64,000 bases of DNA from NCBI RefSeq assembly GCF_014194695.1, contig NZ_JACIAH010000014.1, positions 91,395 to 155,394 on the forward strand, written 5' to 3'. Numbering within the stretch: the stretch's first letter is position 1; the number at the start of each line of letters is the position of its first letter. Shown here piece by piece: positions 25,329 through 34,841 of the stretch. Origin of the DNA: Rhizobium sp. BK399. GTDB taxonomy: Bacteria > Pseudomonadota > Alphaproteobacteria > Rhizobiales > Rhizobiaceae. A program made the translations under genes and the position numbers. Below the pieces are notes generated by a model. The model searched no databases, was not told where the DNA came from, and worked only from the letters and a program-made list of their open reading frames with translations.

Positions 25329-25785
25329 AGTGCACGTCCTCAACCCTGCCGTATAGTTAGCATGGGATTAACGCGCGCAACAATTCACCCCCGATACGCC
25401 TTATTGGGTAAATCTAAAATCTATTGAAATAGCGGGGCTAATTACAGCAATAATACTTGAGATATTATAAATGCAATGACGCAACCAAGCGTATTTACTT
25501 GATCGCGTTGCTTTGGACTCTGTATGCATTTCGGCATCATCTCAGCCGACATGCCAGCCTTTACAGAGCGGGATTGGCTCGGCGCACAAAAGCTGCGCCC
25601 GGTCCTGATCCCCGGCCACACTTGAAGAACTGCCCTTCGTGGGGTGACGTGAATGTCGGCTCCTGGTGCCTGAAAGGTCCAGTCGTCCTGGCTGTTCTCC
25701 ACGGTATCAACCTCCAGGTGTTGAACGTCCCGGGAACCGGCGTTGTTGCCGGGCCCCAGGACTGTGCAGAGGCCGCAGCACGGTC
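25329..25785. other. intergenic stretch with AT-rich promoter zone upstream of the priming transferase
   Basis: There is no supported gene. About 25380 to 25520 is clearly AT-richer than its surroundings and is the likely promoter of the leftward exopolysaccharide operon. The half next to the arylsulfatase stop has no readable protein pattern. An open frame at 25442-25702 on the minus strand has no ribosome-binding site and no resemblance I can name. Confidence 0.4.
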
Positions 25786-28182
25786 TCAGTTCAACTGGAC
25801 CGTCAGCTTGTCGATCGTCCCGGTAAAGGCGAACGGCACCTGGTAGTCCTTGTCGTCGACACCGGTGCGAGTATCAACACCGACATCGAAGGTCTCGTCC
25901 CATGGCATAAGAGCTGGGACAGTGTGCGGAATTTTCTGGTTGGCGACTTCCTTGCCATCCACCTTGAGGATGCCCGTACCGCCGCTGCCCATGTTGTGGC
26001 TGTCCGATGTGAAGTCGAACTCGACGGTATGCTTACCGGGGGGCAGCGTGTCGGGCCCCTCCCACCGGAAACGCTCGATGTCCACGAAATTGTAGAGAAA
26101 CACGGGCTTTTGCTTCAAGATGTATAGGCCGAAGCCGCCAAAACGGCCGCCGGTGGTCGCGAGCATGCCGTCCGCCCCATCCGCCGGGATCTCGATCTCA
26201 GCGGTGATCGTGTAGGACTTGTTCAGGATGTTGGGCGCGTTGCCTCCGGGCACACCGGAAACGACGCCTGAATAGGTGAAGAGCTTCCGTCCGGCGGTCG
26301 CGCTCGGCCGCGGAGTGATGAGGCGCTCCAGGATCGAATTGTCGAGCGGGAAGACGTTGTATTTTGCGGCTTCGAGCAGGAACAGTTCCTGCAACTGATG
26401 CAGCTTGTCAGGATTGCTCTGCGCGAGGTCGATAGCCTGCGAATAATCCTCGTTGAGATTATAGAGCTCCCACTTGTAGCCGTTGACCACTTCCGGCATC
26501 GGCGCAGTGCCCATCAGCCAGGGCGCTGCCGGCGGCGTGGTGCATGCGTACCAGCCGTCGTGGTAGATACCGCGGTTGCCAAACATCTCGAAGTACTGGG
26601 TGTGGCGCATCGACGGGGCATTGGCATTCGCCTTATCCCACGTGTAGGCCATGCTGACGCCTTCGATCGGTTTCTGCGCCACGCCGTTGACCATGGCCGG
26701 CGCCGGGATCCCGGTCGCCTCGAGGATCGTCGGCACGATGTCGATAACGTGATGGAACTGGCTGCGGATGCCGCCGGCATCCTTGATGCGGGCGGGCCAC
26801 GCCATTGCCATGCCTTGCCGTGTGCCACCGAAATGCGAGGCGACCTGCTTGGTCCACCTGAACGGCGTGTCGAAAGCCCATGACCACGCCACAGACATGT
26901 GCGGGTAGGTCTGGTCGGAACCCCAGGCATCATAGTATTTCAGCTGGTCGGCGACCGGAATCTGAAGGCCCTCGATGGTGATCACCTCGCTCGGAGTGCC
27001 GAGCGTGCTCCCTTCCGCGCTCGTGCCGTTGTCACCCTCGATGTAGATGACGAGCGTGTTGTCCAGCTTGCCCATGTCGTCTACCGCCTGAATCACGCGC
27101 CCGATCTCATGGTCGGAATAGGCGACGTATGCTGCGAACACCTCGGCCTGGCGGGCAAACAGCTTCTTGCTGTCGACATCGAGCGTGTCCCACTTCGGCA
27201 GGTCATCGGGCCAGGGGGTAAGTTGCGCATTTTGCGGGATGACGCCGAGGCGCTTCTGGTTCGCGAAGATTTGGTCGCGCATGGCATTCCAGCCCATGTC
27301 GAACTTGCCCTTGAACTTCTCGATCCATTCCGGCGTGGGATGGTGCGGCGCGTGTGTGGCGCCGGGTACGTAGTAGACGAAGAAGGGTTTGTCAGGCGCA
27401 GCCGCGTTCAACTGCTTGATATAGTCGATGGCGTTGTCGGCCTCGTCGGTAATCAGATTGTAGCGGGGCCTCCCGACCCATGGGAAAATCTGCGTGTGAT
27501 CCTGAAAGAGATAGGGCTGCCACTGGTTGCTGTCACCGCCCATGAATCCATAAAAGTAGTCGAAGCCCATGCCCGACGGCCATTGGTCGAAGGGACCAGC
27601 GCTGCTGTACTGGAACGATGGCGTGTTGTGGTTCTTGCCGAACCATGATGTTGAATAGCCGTTCTGTTTGAGAATGTTGCCAATCGTTGCATTGTCCACG
27701 CCTAGGACGGAATCGTATCCAGGATAACCGGTCGCCTGCTCGGAAATCACACCGAAGCCGGTCGAATGATGGTTGCGTCCGGTGATTAGCGCCGCCCGCG
27801 TGGGCGAACAGAGCGCCGTCGAGTGGAACTGCGTGTAGCGGAGGCCCGCCTGCGCCACCCGATCGAGCGCCGGAGTCGGGACAACACCGCCGAATGTACC
27901 GGCGACCCCGTAACCGGCATCGTCGGTCATGATCAAAAGGATATTGGGGGCGCCCTTGGGAGGGACGACCTGCGGCGGCCAATAGGGTTTTGAGTCCTTG
28001 GCGCTCAGCCCGATTTCACCACCAAACGGCGTCGGCGGATTGGGAAGGTATCGCCCGTCAAGGGTCGTCGTCGCGTCCGGTGCACCCGGTGTCCCTGTGA
28101 TTTCCTGGGCGCTTGCGGCCCAGGCTGAACATGTCAAGGCCGCTGCAGCGACCTGCGTCAAGAAAGCCAATTTCATTCGCAT
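25786..28182 (-). CDS. periplasmic arylsulfatase
   Basis: This 798-residue protein has a Sec signal peptide (cleavage near ASA-QE, residue 25). The sulfatase core starts at APNILLIMTDDAGYGVAGTF with metal Asp residues. The formylglycine motif is CSPTRAALITGR (C-x-P-x-R), followed by GKNHNTPSFQYSS and EGDNGTSAEGS. A C-terminal beta-rich domain of about 180 residues follows, as in long bacterial arylsulfatases. It would hydrolyse sulfate esters in the periplasm. The Cys-type site needs a formylglycine-generating enzyme or anaerobic maturase, and none is in the window. The start has a strong AAGGAGGG site. The gene stands alone between two long gene-free stretches. Confidence 0.93.
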   Translation of the reverse strand: MRMKLAFLTQVAAAALTCSAWAASAQEITGTPGAPDATTTLDGRYLPNPPTPFGGEIGLSAKDSKPYWPPQVVPPKGAPNILLIMTDDAGYGVAGTFGGVVPTPALDRVAQAGLRYTQFHSTALCSPTRAALITGRNHHSTGFGVISEQATGYPGYDSVLGVDNATIGNILKQNGYSTSWFGKNHNTPSFQYSSAGPFDQWPSGMGFDYFYGFMGGDSNQWQPYLFQDHTQIFPWVGRPRYNLITDEADNAIDYIKQLNAAAPDKPFFVYYVPGATHAPHHPTPEWIEKFKGKFDMGWNAMRDQIFANQKRLGVIPQNAQLTPWPDDLPKWDTLDVDSKKLFARQAEVFAAYVAYSDHEIGRVIQAVDDMGKLDNTLVIYIEGDNGTSAEGSTLGTPSEVITIEGLQIPVADQLKYYDAWGSDQTYPHMSVAWSWAFDTPFRWTKQVASHFGGTRQGMAMAWPARIKDAGGIRSQFHHVIDIVPTILEATGIPAPAMVNGVAQKPIEGVSMAYTWDKANANAPSMRHTQYFEMFGNRGIYHDGWYACTTPPAAPWLMGTAPMPEVVNGYKWELYNLNEDYSQAIDLAQSNPDKLHQLQELFLLEAAKYNVFPLDNSILERLITPRPSATAGRKLFTYSGVVSGVPGGNAPNILNKSYTITAEIEIPADGADGMLATTGGRFGGFGLYILKQKPVFLYNFVDIERFRWEGPDTLPPGKHTVEFDFTSDSHNMGSGGTGILKVDGKEVANQKIPHTVPALMPWDETFDVGVDTRTGVDDKDYQVPFAFTGTIDKLTVQLN

Positions 28183-28688
28183 GGTACCCTCCTTGTCACT
28201 ACCATCAGATTGAAACGGTCACATCAGCATTGAGGGAAACGCGAGTCGAACGAGGGCATCAGACGCATGGGTTGGAGCTGAAGCCCAACCAACTCCACAA
28301 AGGTCAAACGGATTGGAAACAACGATATGTACCGGAAAGATATCCTCTACACCGGTATCACTCTGCCCTCTCCGTTCATATTAGCACACGCTTGGCTGCG
28401 CGGCCAATGAAGTACAGGACGGAAGCCTTGATTGTAACGCCGGCGCAGGCGCGCCCGGGCGCGCAGCAAGCGGACATTCGAACGGGCCCGTTGTCGCAGC
28501 CTACCGCCCCGTTTTTGGCGAAGTTGGGTCTCGGCTTCCTGGAAGCCAAGAGGCAATCGAAGCATGAGCAATACCCCCAAACAAACTGAGGGCGTATCGC
28601 TGAACATGTGGGAACGATACCACATTTACGTTCGTGGCTGGTCCTGGTCCGGTTGGTCGAGGGCAGCCCTGCCCCCATCGTATTGTGT
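28183..28688. other. gene-free stretch upstream of the arylsulfatase
   Basis: No gene can be supported in these 506 bases. Open frames on both strands lack ribosome-binding sites and known patterns. An inverted repeat ATGTGG / CCACAT at 28606-28611 and 28620-28625 overlaps a second one, GTATCG / CGATAC at 28594-28599 and 28615-28620, so two alternative hairpins are possible. The part nearest 28183 should contain the sulfatase promoter. Confidence 0.35.
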
Positions 28689-29060
28689 TTATCTCGGAAC
28701 GTCGAGCTTGTTGATTGCAAAGGTATAGTTGCTCCCGGTGCCGCCGCGGGTCACGACGAGCTTGCGCGTCTTCGTAGTGATCCGGGCAAAGTTCCCGTCT
28801 GTCGTGATCGAGCGAGCCGTCGAGATCGTGGCGTAATTGTCGCCGGGGAACCGTTCAGGGCAGGCCTTGCCCCCTATGGCATAGATACGGGCGCCACCGC
28901 TTTCGTATCGCTGCTGGATCGGTCGGCCGCTCGGGTCGGCAAGGACCTTGCAGCCTGGCGCGTTCGGCACCGGAACGATCCGGTACCAGGGGCTGTCGGC
29001 AAGGACAACCGGTGCGGACAGTGACAGGACGGCGGAGGCGACAAGGACGAGTTTCAACAT
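28689..29060 (-). CDS. small secreted protein of unknown function
   Basis: This 123-residue ORF begins MLKLVLVASAVLSLSAPVVL, a clear Sec signal peptide cleaved near residue 22. The mature part is about 100 residues, with two Cys (PGCKVLADPSG and GGKACPERFPG) that could form a disulfide. The start has an excellent GAAGGAGAAA site. I do not recognise the family. It is divergent from the secreted beta-helix gene at 29292, sharing a 231-base upstream region, so both may be induced together. Confidence 0.75.
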   Translation of the reverse strand: MLKLVLVASAVLSLSAPVVLADSPWYRIVPVPNAPGCKVLADPSGRPIQQRYESGGARIYAIGGKACPERFPGDNYATISTARSITTDGNFARITTKTRKLVVTRGGTGSNYTFAINKLDVPR

Positions 29061-29291
29061 GGTTTTTCTCCTTCGATGTCGATCTCGAAAGGCGATATCG
29101 CGTCTGAAATCGACGGGCGTCACGTTTCACGAGGCAAGGGGTGATGGAAGTCTGTCTCCTATCCATGATTTGACAAAGTCTTGCGTTAATTCCACATGGT
29201 TGGCCGTTGGCTGAATGTCGAAACATCTGCCATTGGAAAGCCTGCTTGCACTGCCCGCCTCAATCCGTCGATGAAACGCGAGAGACATGCA

Positions 29292-30332
29292 ATGGCCCCT
29301 GCATTCCCGTCCCGTCATTACGCCGTCCTTGTGACGGTGATCTGTGCATGCACGGCCTTCGCCAGCCCCGGGCTTTCGGCGACGATTGACGTTACGCCAT
29401 CCGGAGGCAGGACGATCCAGTCCGCGCTTGAAAGAGCTGCGCCAGGCGACGTGATCCGGTTGAAGCCGGGGATCTACTACCAGGACTTCAAGACGGTCCG
29501 CGACGGCAGGCCCGGCAAGCCGATCATCATCACCGGTCCGCGCTCTGCGGTCGTCAAGGGCGGCGGTGCAGCAAGGGTGATCGAGATCAATCATGATTAT
29601 CTCGAATTGCGGGGCTTCACGGTCGATGGAAAATTCGGCGCCCGCCACGACAAGGGCAGTTACAGGGACAAGCTGATCTATGCGGTCGGCAAAAGGCCCG
29701 GGGATGGCGTGACGGGTCTTCGCATCGTGAACATGTCGGTCAGGAATGCCGGTGGCGAATGCATCAGGCTGCGCTACCAGACGCGTCAAAACGAGATTGC
29801 CTATTCCACGATCGGCAATTGCGGCCTCTATGATTTCGCCTTCAGGGGCGGCGGCAAGAACGGTGAAGGAATCTATATCGGCACCGCGCCCGAGCAGCGC
29901 GGCGCCCATGGAGCACCCGACCGCGCCGTCGATGCTTCCGACGGCAACCACGTGCATCACAATGTCATCGATACGAACGGCAATGAATGCGTCGACATCA
30001 AGGAGGGATCGAGCCGCAACATCGTCGAACACAACCAGTGCAGTGGCCAGAGGGACAAGAATTCCGCCGGTTTTGATTCTCGCGGGAACAACAACGTGTT
30101 CCGCTACAACACCGTCAGCGACGTGAGGGGGGCGGGTGTGCGCCTCGGCGGCGACAGCGATACGGATGGCATCAACAATGACGTCTACGGCAACACCTTC
30201 CGGAAAGTGGGTGTCGGCGTCGTCAAGGCGCAGCGTGGCCCGCAGGGCAAGGTCTGCGGTAACACGTTTGATGGCGACGCCAGGAAGACAAAGGCGGGAA
30301 AGACAAAGCTGGAGCCGCTGCGCGACTGCTGA
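29292..30332 (+). CDS. secreted right-handed parallel beta-helix protein
   Basis: This 346-residue protein has a signal peptide (MAPAFPSRHYAVLVTVICAC, cleavage near LSA). The next part is GRTIQSALERAAPGDVIRLK, the usual opening of beta-helix proteins. Repeated rungs follow, rich in Asn and His: NHVHHNVIDTNGNECVDIKE, NIVEHNQCSG, NNNVFRYNTVSDVRGAG and NDVYGNTFRKVG. Folds of this type include PL6 and other polysaccharide lyases, epimerases and non-enzymatic proteins. Next to an alginate-type locus, a role on uronan polysaccharide is plausible but unproven. Another ATG at 29271 is possible; 29292 is favoured by a GAGAGA site. Confidence 0.8.
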   Translation: MAPAFPSRHYAVLVTVICACTAFASPGLSATIDVTPSGGRTIQSALERAAPGDVIRLKPGIYYQDFKTVRDGRPGKPIIITGPRSAVVKGGGAARVIEINHDYLELRGFTVDGKFGARHDKGSYRDKLIYAVGKRPGDGVTGLRIVNMSVRNAGGECIRLRYQTRQNEIAYSTIGNCGLYDFAFRGGGKNGEGIYIGTAPEQRGAHGAPDRAVDASDGNHVHHNVIDTNGNECVDIKEGSSRNIVEHNQCSGQRDKNSAGFDSRGNNNVFRYNTVSDVRGAGVRLGGDSDTDGINNDVYGNTFRKVGVGVVKAQRGPQGKVCGNTFDGDARKTKAGKTKLEPLRDC

Positions 30333-30364
30333 TCCTTTATGAGGCAGGCACCCTGCTGCGGAGC

Positions 30365-31654
30365 TCAATTCGACGACAGCTTCTGGAGCGCGGCCCGTGC
30401 CAGTGGATATCCACCTGTCGCGGACTTCTCCAGCCATTGCCGGCCCTTTTCGTCATTCTGTCTATCGCTCGTCGACTGCAGCAGCATCATGCCAAGTAGA
30501 TACTGGGCCTCGGGATCATTCTGCCTGGCAGCACGCTCGCGGTAGCTTTCGGCCTTTTCGAGCGAGGCATCGACCCCGGTTCCGTAGTAGTAGGCATTGC
30601 CAAGTGCCTTCGAGGCCTGTGCGTAACCACTGTCTGCCGCAAGGGTCAGACTTGCGATGATCTTGTCTTTCTTGTCCTTGTCGAGATCCGAGCGGGCGAG
30701 CGCCTTGGACAGGTAGTCGACGGCCTCGGGATCGCCGCCCTGGGCCAATGTCTGGAACATCGAGACGGCTTCGGCAACCGCCTCAGGTGTTCCCCTCTTC
30801 CAAAGTACTTCTGCCATGATCTTCAGCGCATTTGGATCAGCCTTTGGCCCGGCGGCCCGGATCGCCGCCATTGCCTTGTCCTGCGCTTCCGGAGCGTAGT
30901 CGAGATTGAGAAGCTGCTTTGCCGGCCGGCCGGCATCGGCGGGATTGAGTGCCATCGATTGCAAAAGGAGGTCGGAGCTTGCCGCCATGTCCTCCTGGCT
31001 GTTGCTCAGCACGACCCGCTTCGCCATTTCGGTGTAGAGCTTTGCCCGGCGCGCCGGTTCGAGGCGGGCGGCCCACTTCTTGGCCTCGACAATATTCTTC
31101 GGCGTACCGCGTCCTTCGACAAGCGCAAGGGACAATGCCTCGATACCCTTTGCATTTCCCACGACCGCCGCCCAGCGATACCATTTATAGGCGACCGCGT
31201 CATTCCGGGGGATGTCCTGGCCTTCGAAGTGGATCAATCCATAGGCCGCCACACAGCTCTTGCATCCGCGCATCGCTTCGGTTGCAAGCGAGCGAAGGAC
31301 AGCCGGCGTCCTCTCCCCGAAGCTATAGTCGTTCATCAGTACGCCCTTGGCGAGAAGCCTGGTGGCGTCCCGCGACGTCGGCTGGGCGAGCAGAAGCGCG
31401 AAGCCGTAATCGGGATCACGCACCAACCTGTCCTTGGTGGTCAGAGCTGCCGTTGCAATCAGCAGCCGTTTCGGCAGGGGAAGCCTCGCTGCTGCGGCGG
31501 CGTCAGGCCATCCCTTTGCGATCCGCATCGCCTCGAAGTTTGCGTAGGTCTCGACTACGGGCTTCGGCGTCGGCTTCACAACCTTGGCCGACGCCGGCAT
31601 GGCGACAACTGTTGCCATCAGAGCGGTCAGTATTATGCAAAGGGTGCTCTTCAT
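30365..31654 (-). CDS. secreted Sel1-repeat protein, third of the alginate-type locus
   Basis: This 429-residue protein has a signal peptide (MKSTLCIILTALMATVVAMP, cleavage near ASA). Helical Sel1/TPR-like repeats follow, such as YGLIHFEGQDIPRNDAVAYK, ALGNAYYYGTGVDASLEKAE and YLLGMMLLQST. The pattern G-x-G-x-x-x-D-x-x-K-A is that of AlgK-like scaffold proteins of exopolysaccharide export. The start at 31654 has AGGAG eight bases upstream and lies 25 bases after the preceding stop, so it is in the same transcript. It is the last gene of the leftward alginate-type operon; the convergent beta-helix gene ends 32 bases away. Confidence 0.85.
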   Translation of the reverse strand: MKSTLCIILTALMATVVAMPASAKVVKPTPKPVVETYANFEAMRIAKGWPDAAAAARLPLPKRLLIATAALTTKDRLVRDPDYGFALLLAQPTSRDATRLLAKGVLMNDYSFGERTPAVLRSLATEAMRGCKSCVAAYGLIHFEGQDIPRNDAVAYKWYRWAAVVGNAKGIEALSLALVEGRGTPKNIVEAKKWAARLEPARRAKLYTEMAKRVVLSNSQEDMAASSDLLLQSMALNPADAGRPAKQLLNLDYAPEAQDKAMAAIRAAGPKADPNALKIMAEVLWKRGTPEAVAEAVSMFQTLAQGGDPEAVDYLSKALARSDLDKDKKDKIIASLTLAADSGYAQASKALGNAYYYGTGVDASLEKAESYRERAARQNDPEAQYLLGMMLLQSTSDRQNDEKGRQWLEKSATGGYPLARAALQKLSSN

Positions 31655-31679
31655 GACGCCTGCTCCTGCCTTCATCTCT

Positions 31680-34550
31680 TCATCTTGCCTGGTCGGTCGA
31701 CCGGCCAAGCCAGCGCTGCGCTTCTTCTGCATCGGGCTTCGTGCCGAACCCGATCTGCAGCGCGATCGCGTACTTCTCGAATGCCCCGCGGTATCCGGCG
31801 TGCGCCGCTTTGGCGAGCCATTCGGTACTCATGCTGTCGGAATGTTCGAACCCGTGCGTGCCGGCGGCATAAAAATCGGAGACGTTGAGCATGGCCGGCC
31901 CGCTTCCGAGCGAGGCAGCCTTCAGGGTCCAGGTCTTTGCCGCCGGCGCAAAGGCCGGGCTTCCTTCGGCGAGCCTCAGATAAAGCCTGGACAAAAGACT
32001 GGCGACCTGGGCGGAATTCTCGGCCGCGAGATCACGTAGCAGGATATCGATCTTTGCGTCGCCGCTTGTCGGATCATTGAGCGAGCTTTGCTCGGACAGA
32101 ATCTCCTTGACCAGGCTTTCCAGGGCGCCCTCGTCACCGAGTCGAGCGCTTCTCAGGAGCCAGATGTAGCTGTTCTTTTCGTCGAGCGGCAGCCCATCGC
32201 CGGCTCCGTACATCCGGCCGATCTCGCGCATGGCCTCGCGCTTTCCGCCTTCCGCGGCGGTCTTCATCAGCTCGATCGCTCTTGGCTTGTCGGCCGGGCG
32301 CTCATTGAGAAGGAACCTTGCGACCTGATACTGCGTGGTCGGGTCCCGCATCGGCGCTGCCATGACCCTGTCGAACAGATCGAAATAATTCTGCCTGAAC
32401 TGCGGCACGGACCGCATCGCCAGGGCAGCCTGCACCTGTTCCTTCTCCGAGCAGAGTGGCCGGTCGAGCACAGACTTCAGAATGGCGGCCTTCCGGTCGT
32501 CGCGGCCCTCGACGTCGGCCTGCACGAGGGTGGCGCGCAGATCGCCTGTGGCGCTCGCCCGGCCGAGCCATTGCTGCCATTCCATGCCAGCACCATCCGC
32601 GGCTGCGACCCTCATGTCCACCAGCCGCAGCATGGCCGGAACGCTTCCCTTGGCGGCTGCCGCCGCAAACAGCGATGTTGCTTTCCGGGGATCGGGCTCG
32701 AGTGTCGGATCGGGATCGGCATAAAGCCTCGCCAGTTCGAAGAGCAGGTCCGGGTTGCCTGTCGCGGCCGCTGTCTCGAGGATTGCGCGTGCCTTGACGG
32801 CATCGCGTTTTTCGGGAGCATCGGGCGACAGAAGCGAGCGTGCCTCGGTCACCGCTGCAACGCCGGGGTCGGATGTCACGGCGCGCTTGTGCCAGGCTTC
32901 GGCTGCCTCGCCGTCCTTTTGCGTGCCGCGCCCGTCGCGATAGGACAGGCTGATGCGCATCATGGCCTCGACGTCGCCCTGTTCGGCCGCCTGCTTGAGA
33001 AAGTCGAGCGATGCGGCGCTTCCTGCATCTGTTCGTTTGGCTGCCGCTTCATCCGCCAATGCAAGGAGGCTTGCCACATTGCCGGCGGCTGCGGCCTTTT
33101 CGAGCCAGGCATGGGCGATCTCAGGGTTCCTCTCGACGCCGGCGCCACAGGAATAAAGCGAAGAAAGTTCGCTCATCGCGACCCCAAGGCCCCGGTCCGC
33201 AGCCGTCTTGAGATAGGCGAGCGGATCTTCGTCGAGCTTGATCGATGGCTTGTCTCCAGACGAAAGCTTGTAGAGCTCGAAGGCCGAAAGGGACGATCCG
33301 CGATCGACAGCCTTCATGAGCACCTTCCTGGCGCGCTGGAAGTCGGCGGCACTGGCAGAGCCTCCGGCATAGAGCGTGCCGAGCCGTTCCAGCGTCTTCA
33401 GATTGGCATCGGGCAGTGCCGCCGCCTTCTCGAGATTCTGCTGCTCCAGCCCGGTATCGACGCCGGCGCCGTAGCCGCCGCGATAGTAGGCGGCCTTCAT
33501 TTCATAGGCGCGCGGGTTGTTGCGCTCTGCCTCCGCGGCAAGCAGGTTGAATGCCTCGGTCCGGCCGCTGCCGTCAGGCGAGGTCGAAAGCAGAAGGTCG
33601 GCAAGGGCAAGCCGGCTTGCGGAATGGCCAAGCGCCGACGCCTGTCTCAGCAAGTCGGTCGCCTGTTGCCTGCTCGCGTCATCGGTCTCCTGCAGATAGC
33701 GCCGCGCAAGTGTCGACATGGCCCTGACGTCGCCGAGTTTCACCGCGGCCTGCAGCCATTGTGCGGATCCCGCCCGGTCATCGAGCCCGAGATCGGCATC
33801 GGTCATGATGTCGGCGAATGCAGTCAGGACGCTACAATCGCCCGTTCCCAGCCTTTCCGACAGCTTTGCCACGGCGCGATTAAGATAGACACGGCTTTCA
33901 TCCGGATTGCTCGACAATTGGGGATTGCGGAAATAGAGACGGGCAAGCTCGAGGTCGGCGGCCGGATCGCCGGCATTTGCTGCCGCTGTCAGGTAGCTCA
34001 GCGCCTTGGCGGCGTCGGCAGGGATGACGGACCCTTCGCGATAGAGCCTGCCAAGGAAAGTTCCCGCCTCGATCGTGCCGCGCCTGATTGCCTCAGTCTC
34101 GACCTTGACGATCTCATCGCCGTGAAGAGAAGCATCATCCTTGTCTGCAAGGATACGGCCATAAAGGTGCAGTGCCCGTCCTGATCCCGCAAAGGGAACC
34201 TCTGTGAGGTAGCGGGCAATACGTTCGGCGGTGGCCGGGCTTCTTGTGAAGCGGCTATAGGGATTGAAGAGCGTCTGGGCATCTCTCAGCATGTCGTCCG
34301 GTGACATCGTGCCGGCGCTTTTGCCGTTCCAGCTGCTCCAGTTTCGCGGTGCAGGCGCGGCGGGCGGCGTGACGCAGATATGCGAGTAGTCGAAATCGGG
34401 GCTCAACGGGATCAACGTGCCCGGGGCGGCGATCGCCCCGGTCGAAAGGATCGGCGCGTATAGGGCAAGCATGGCAGTCACGGCCAGTCCGAAAAGTGGC
34501 CGGCCGTTTCGAGCCTCTACCGCATTCAATCTGCTGTTTCCGTTCGCCAT
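31680..34550 (-). CDS. giant secreted Sel1-repeat protein
   Basis: This 956-residue protein has a hydrophobic N-terminus (LFGLAVTAMLALYAPILSTG) acting as signal peptide or anchor. Many Sel1/TPR units follow (GTFLGRLYREGSVIPADAAK, AAYYRGGYGAGVDTG, LSSLYSCGAGVERNPEIAHA, GRMYGAGDGLPLDEKNSY and IALQIGFGTKPDAEEAQR). Two-helix repeats of about 36 residues cover most of the length. It is twice the size of Pseudomonas AlgK, a Sel1-type lipoprotein, and has no lipobox that I can see. Within the alginate-type operon it is likely a periplasmic scaffold that helps the polymer cross the envelope. The start has AAGGTG upstream. Confidence 0.87.
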   Translation of the reverse strand: MANGNSRLNAVEARNGRPLFGLAVTAMLALYAPILSTGAIAAPGTLIPLSPDFDYSHICVTPPAAPAPRNWSSWNGKSAGTMSPDDMLRDAQTLFNPYSRFTRSPATAERIARYLTEVPFAGSGRALHLYGRILADKDDASLHGDEIVKVETEAIRRGTIEAGTFLGRLYREGSVIPADAAKALSYLTAAANAGDPAADLELARLYFRNPQLSSNPDESRVYLNRAVAKLSERLGTGDCSVLTAFADIMTDADLGLDDRAGSAQWLQAAVKLGDVRAMSTLARRYLQETDDASRQQATDLLRQASALGHSASRLALADLLLSTSPDGSGRTEAFNLLAAEAERNNPRAYEMKAAYYRGGYGAGVDTGLEQQNLEKAAALPDANLKTLERLGTLYAGGSASAADFQRARKVLMKAVDRGSSLSAFELYKLSSGDKPSIKLDEDPLAYLKTAADRGLGVAMSELSSLYSCGAGVERNPEIAHAWLEKAAAAGNVASLLALADEAAAKRTDAGSAASLDFLKQAAEQGDVEAMMRISLSYRDGRGTQKDGEAAEAWHKRAVTSDPGVAAVTEARSLLSPDAPEKRDAVKARAILETAAATGNPDLLFELARLYADPDPTLEPDPRKATSLFAAAAAKGSVPAMLRLVDMRVAAADGAGMEWQQWLGRASATGDLRATLVQADVEGRDDRKAAILKSVLDRPLCSEKEQVQAALAMRSVPQFRQNYFDLFDRVMAAPMRDPTTQYQVARFLLNERPADKPRAIELMKTAAEGGKREAMREIGRMYGAGDGLPLDEKNSYIWLLRSARLGDEGALESLVKEILSEQSSLNDPTSGDAKIDILLRDLAAENSAQVASLLSRLYLRLAEGSPAFAPAAKTWTLKAASLGSGPAMLNVSDFYAAGTHGFEHSDSMSTEWLAKAAHAGYRGAFEKYAIALQIGFGTKPDAEEAQRWLGRSTDQAR

Positions 34551-34562
34551 GCCAACATCACC

Positions 34563-34841
34563 TTACTGCTTCCGGTCGTCGTCGTTCTTGCTGCGGGTGG
34601 CCTTTCCTCTCCGGTGCAGGCGCTGGCGCGCTTGCGAGAGGATTTCGTCTCTCACCAGAACGACCCAGTCATTGGATGGGCCGTGATCGCGATCGCCACG
34701 TGCCGGAACAATCAGCGCGGTGCACGCCAGCACCCGCCAACTGCTCTCGGGGGTTCCTTGCAGGTTCACGCCGCTGAGCGGCGGACGCGGCAGACGCTTG
34801 CGAAACGTGACGCTGCGTTGGCGCTCACTCTTCCACACCAT
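34563..34841 (-). CDS. possible 92-residue basic protein between two Sel1 genes
   Basis: An open frame starting MVWKSERQRSVTFRKRLPRP overlaps the end of the 991-residue Sel1 gene by 17 bases and ends 13 bases before the next Sel1 start. Most third codon positions are G or C, as in the neighbours, and AGGGGTGG precedes the ATG. The protein is basic, with many Arg and Lys in its C-terminal third, and has no signal peptide or known motif. It fills what would otherwise be a 274-base gap in a tightly packed operon. Coding is plausible but not established. Confidence 0.4.
   Translation of the reverse strand: MVWKSERQRSVTFRKRLPRPPLSGVNLQGTPESSWRVLACTALIVPARGDRDHGPSNDWVVLVRDEILSQARQRLHRRGKATRSKNDDDRKQ

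Noticed and set aside
25442..25702. 86-codon minus-strand frame between the arylsulfatase and the priming transferase
   Set aside because: It has no ribosome-binding site and no recognisable pattern, and it covers the AT-rich promoter zone. A transposase or formylglycine-enzyme remnant was considered, but no motif supports either.
28376..28720. 114-codon minus-strand frame upstream of the arylsulfatase
   Set aside because: Its composition is unlike the neighbours, it overlaps the end of the small secreted gene and it has no start signal. Kept as gene-free.
32088..34184. 698-codon plus-strand open frame
   Set aside because: It is the complement of the 956-residue Sel1 protein and follows its codon periodicity. 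The sense strand has a signal peptide and repeats; the antisense product has none.
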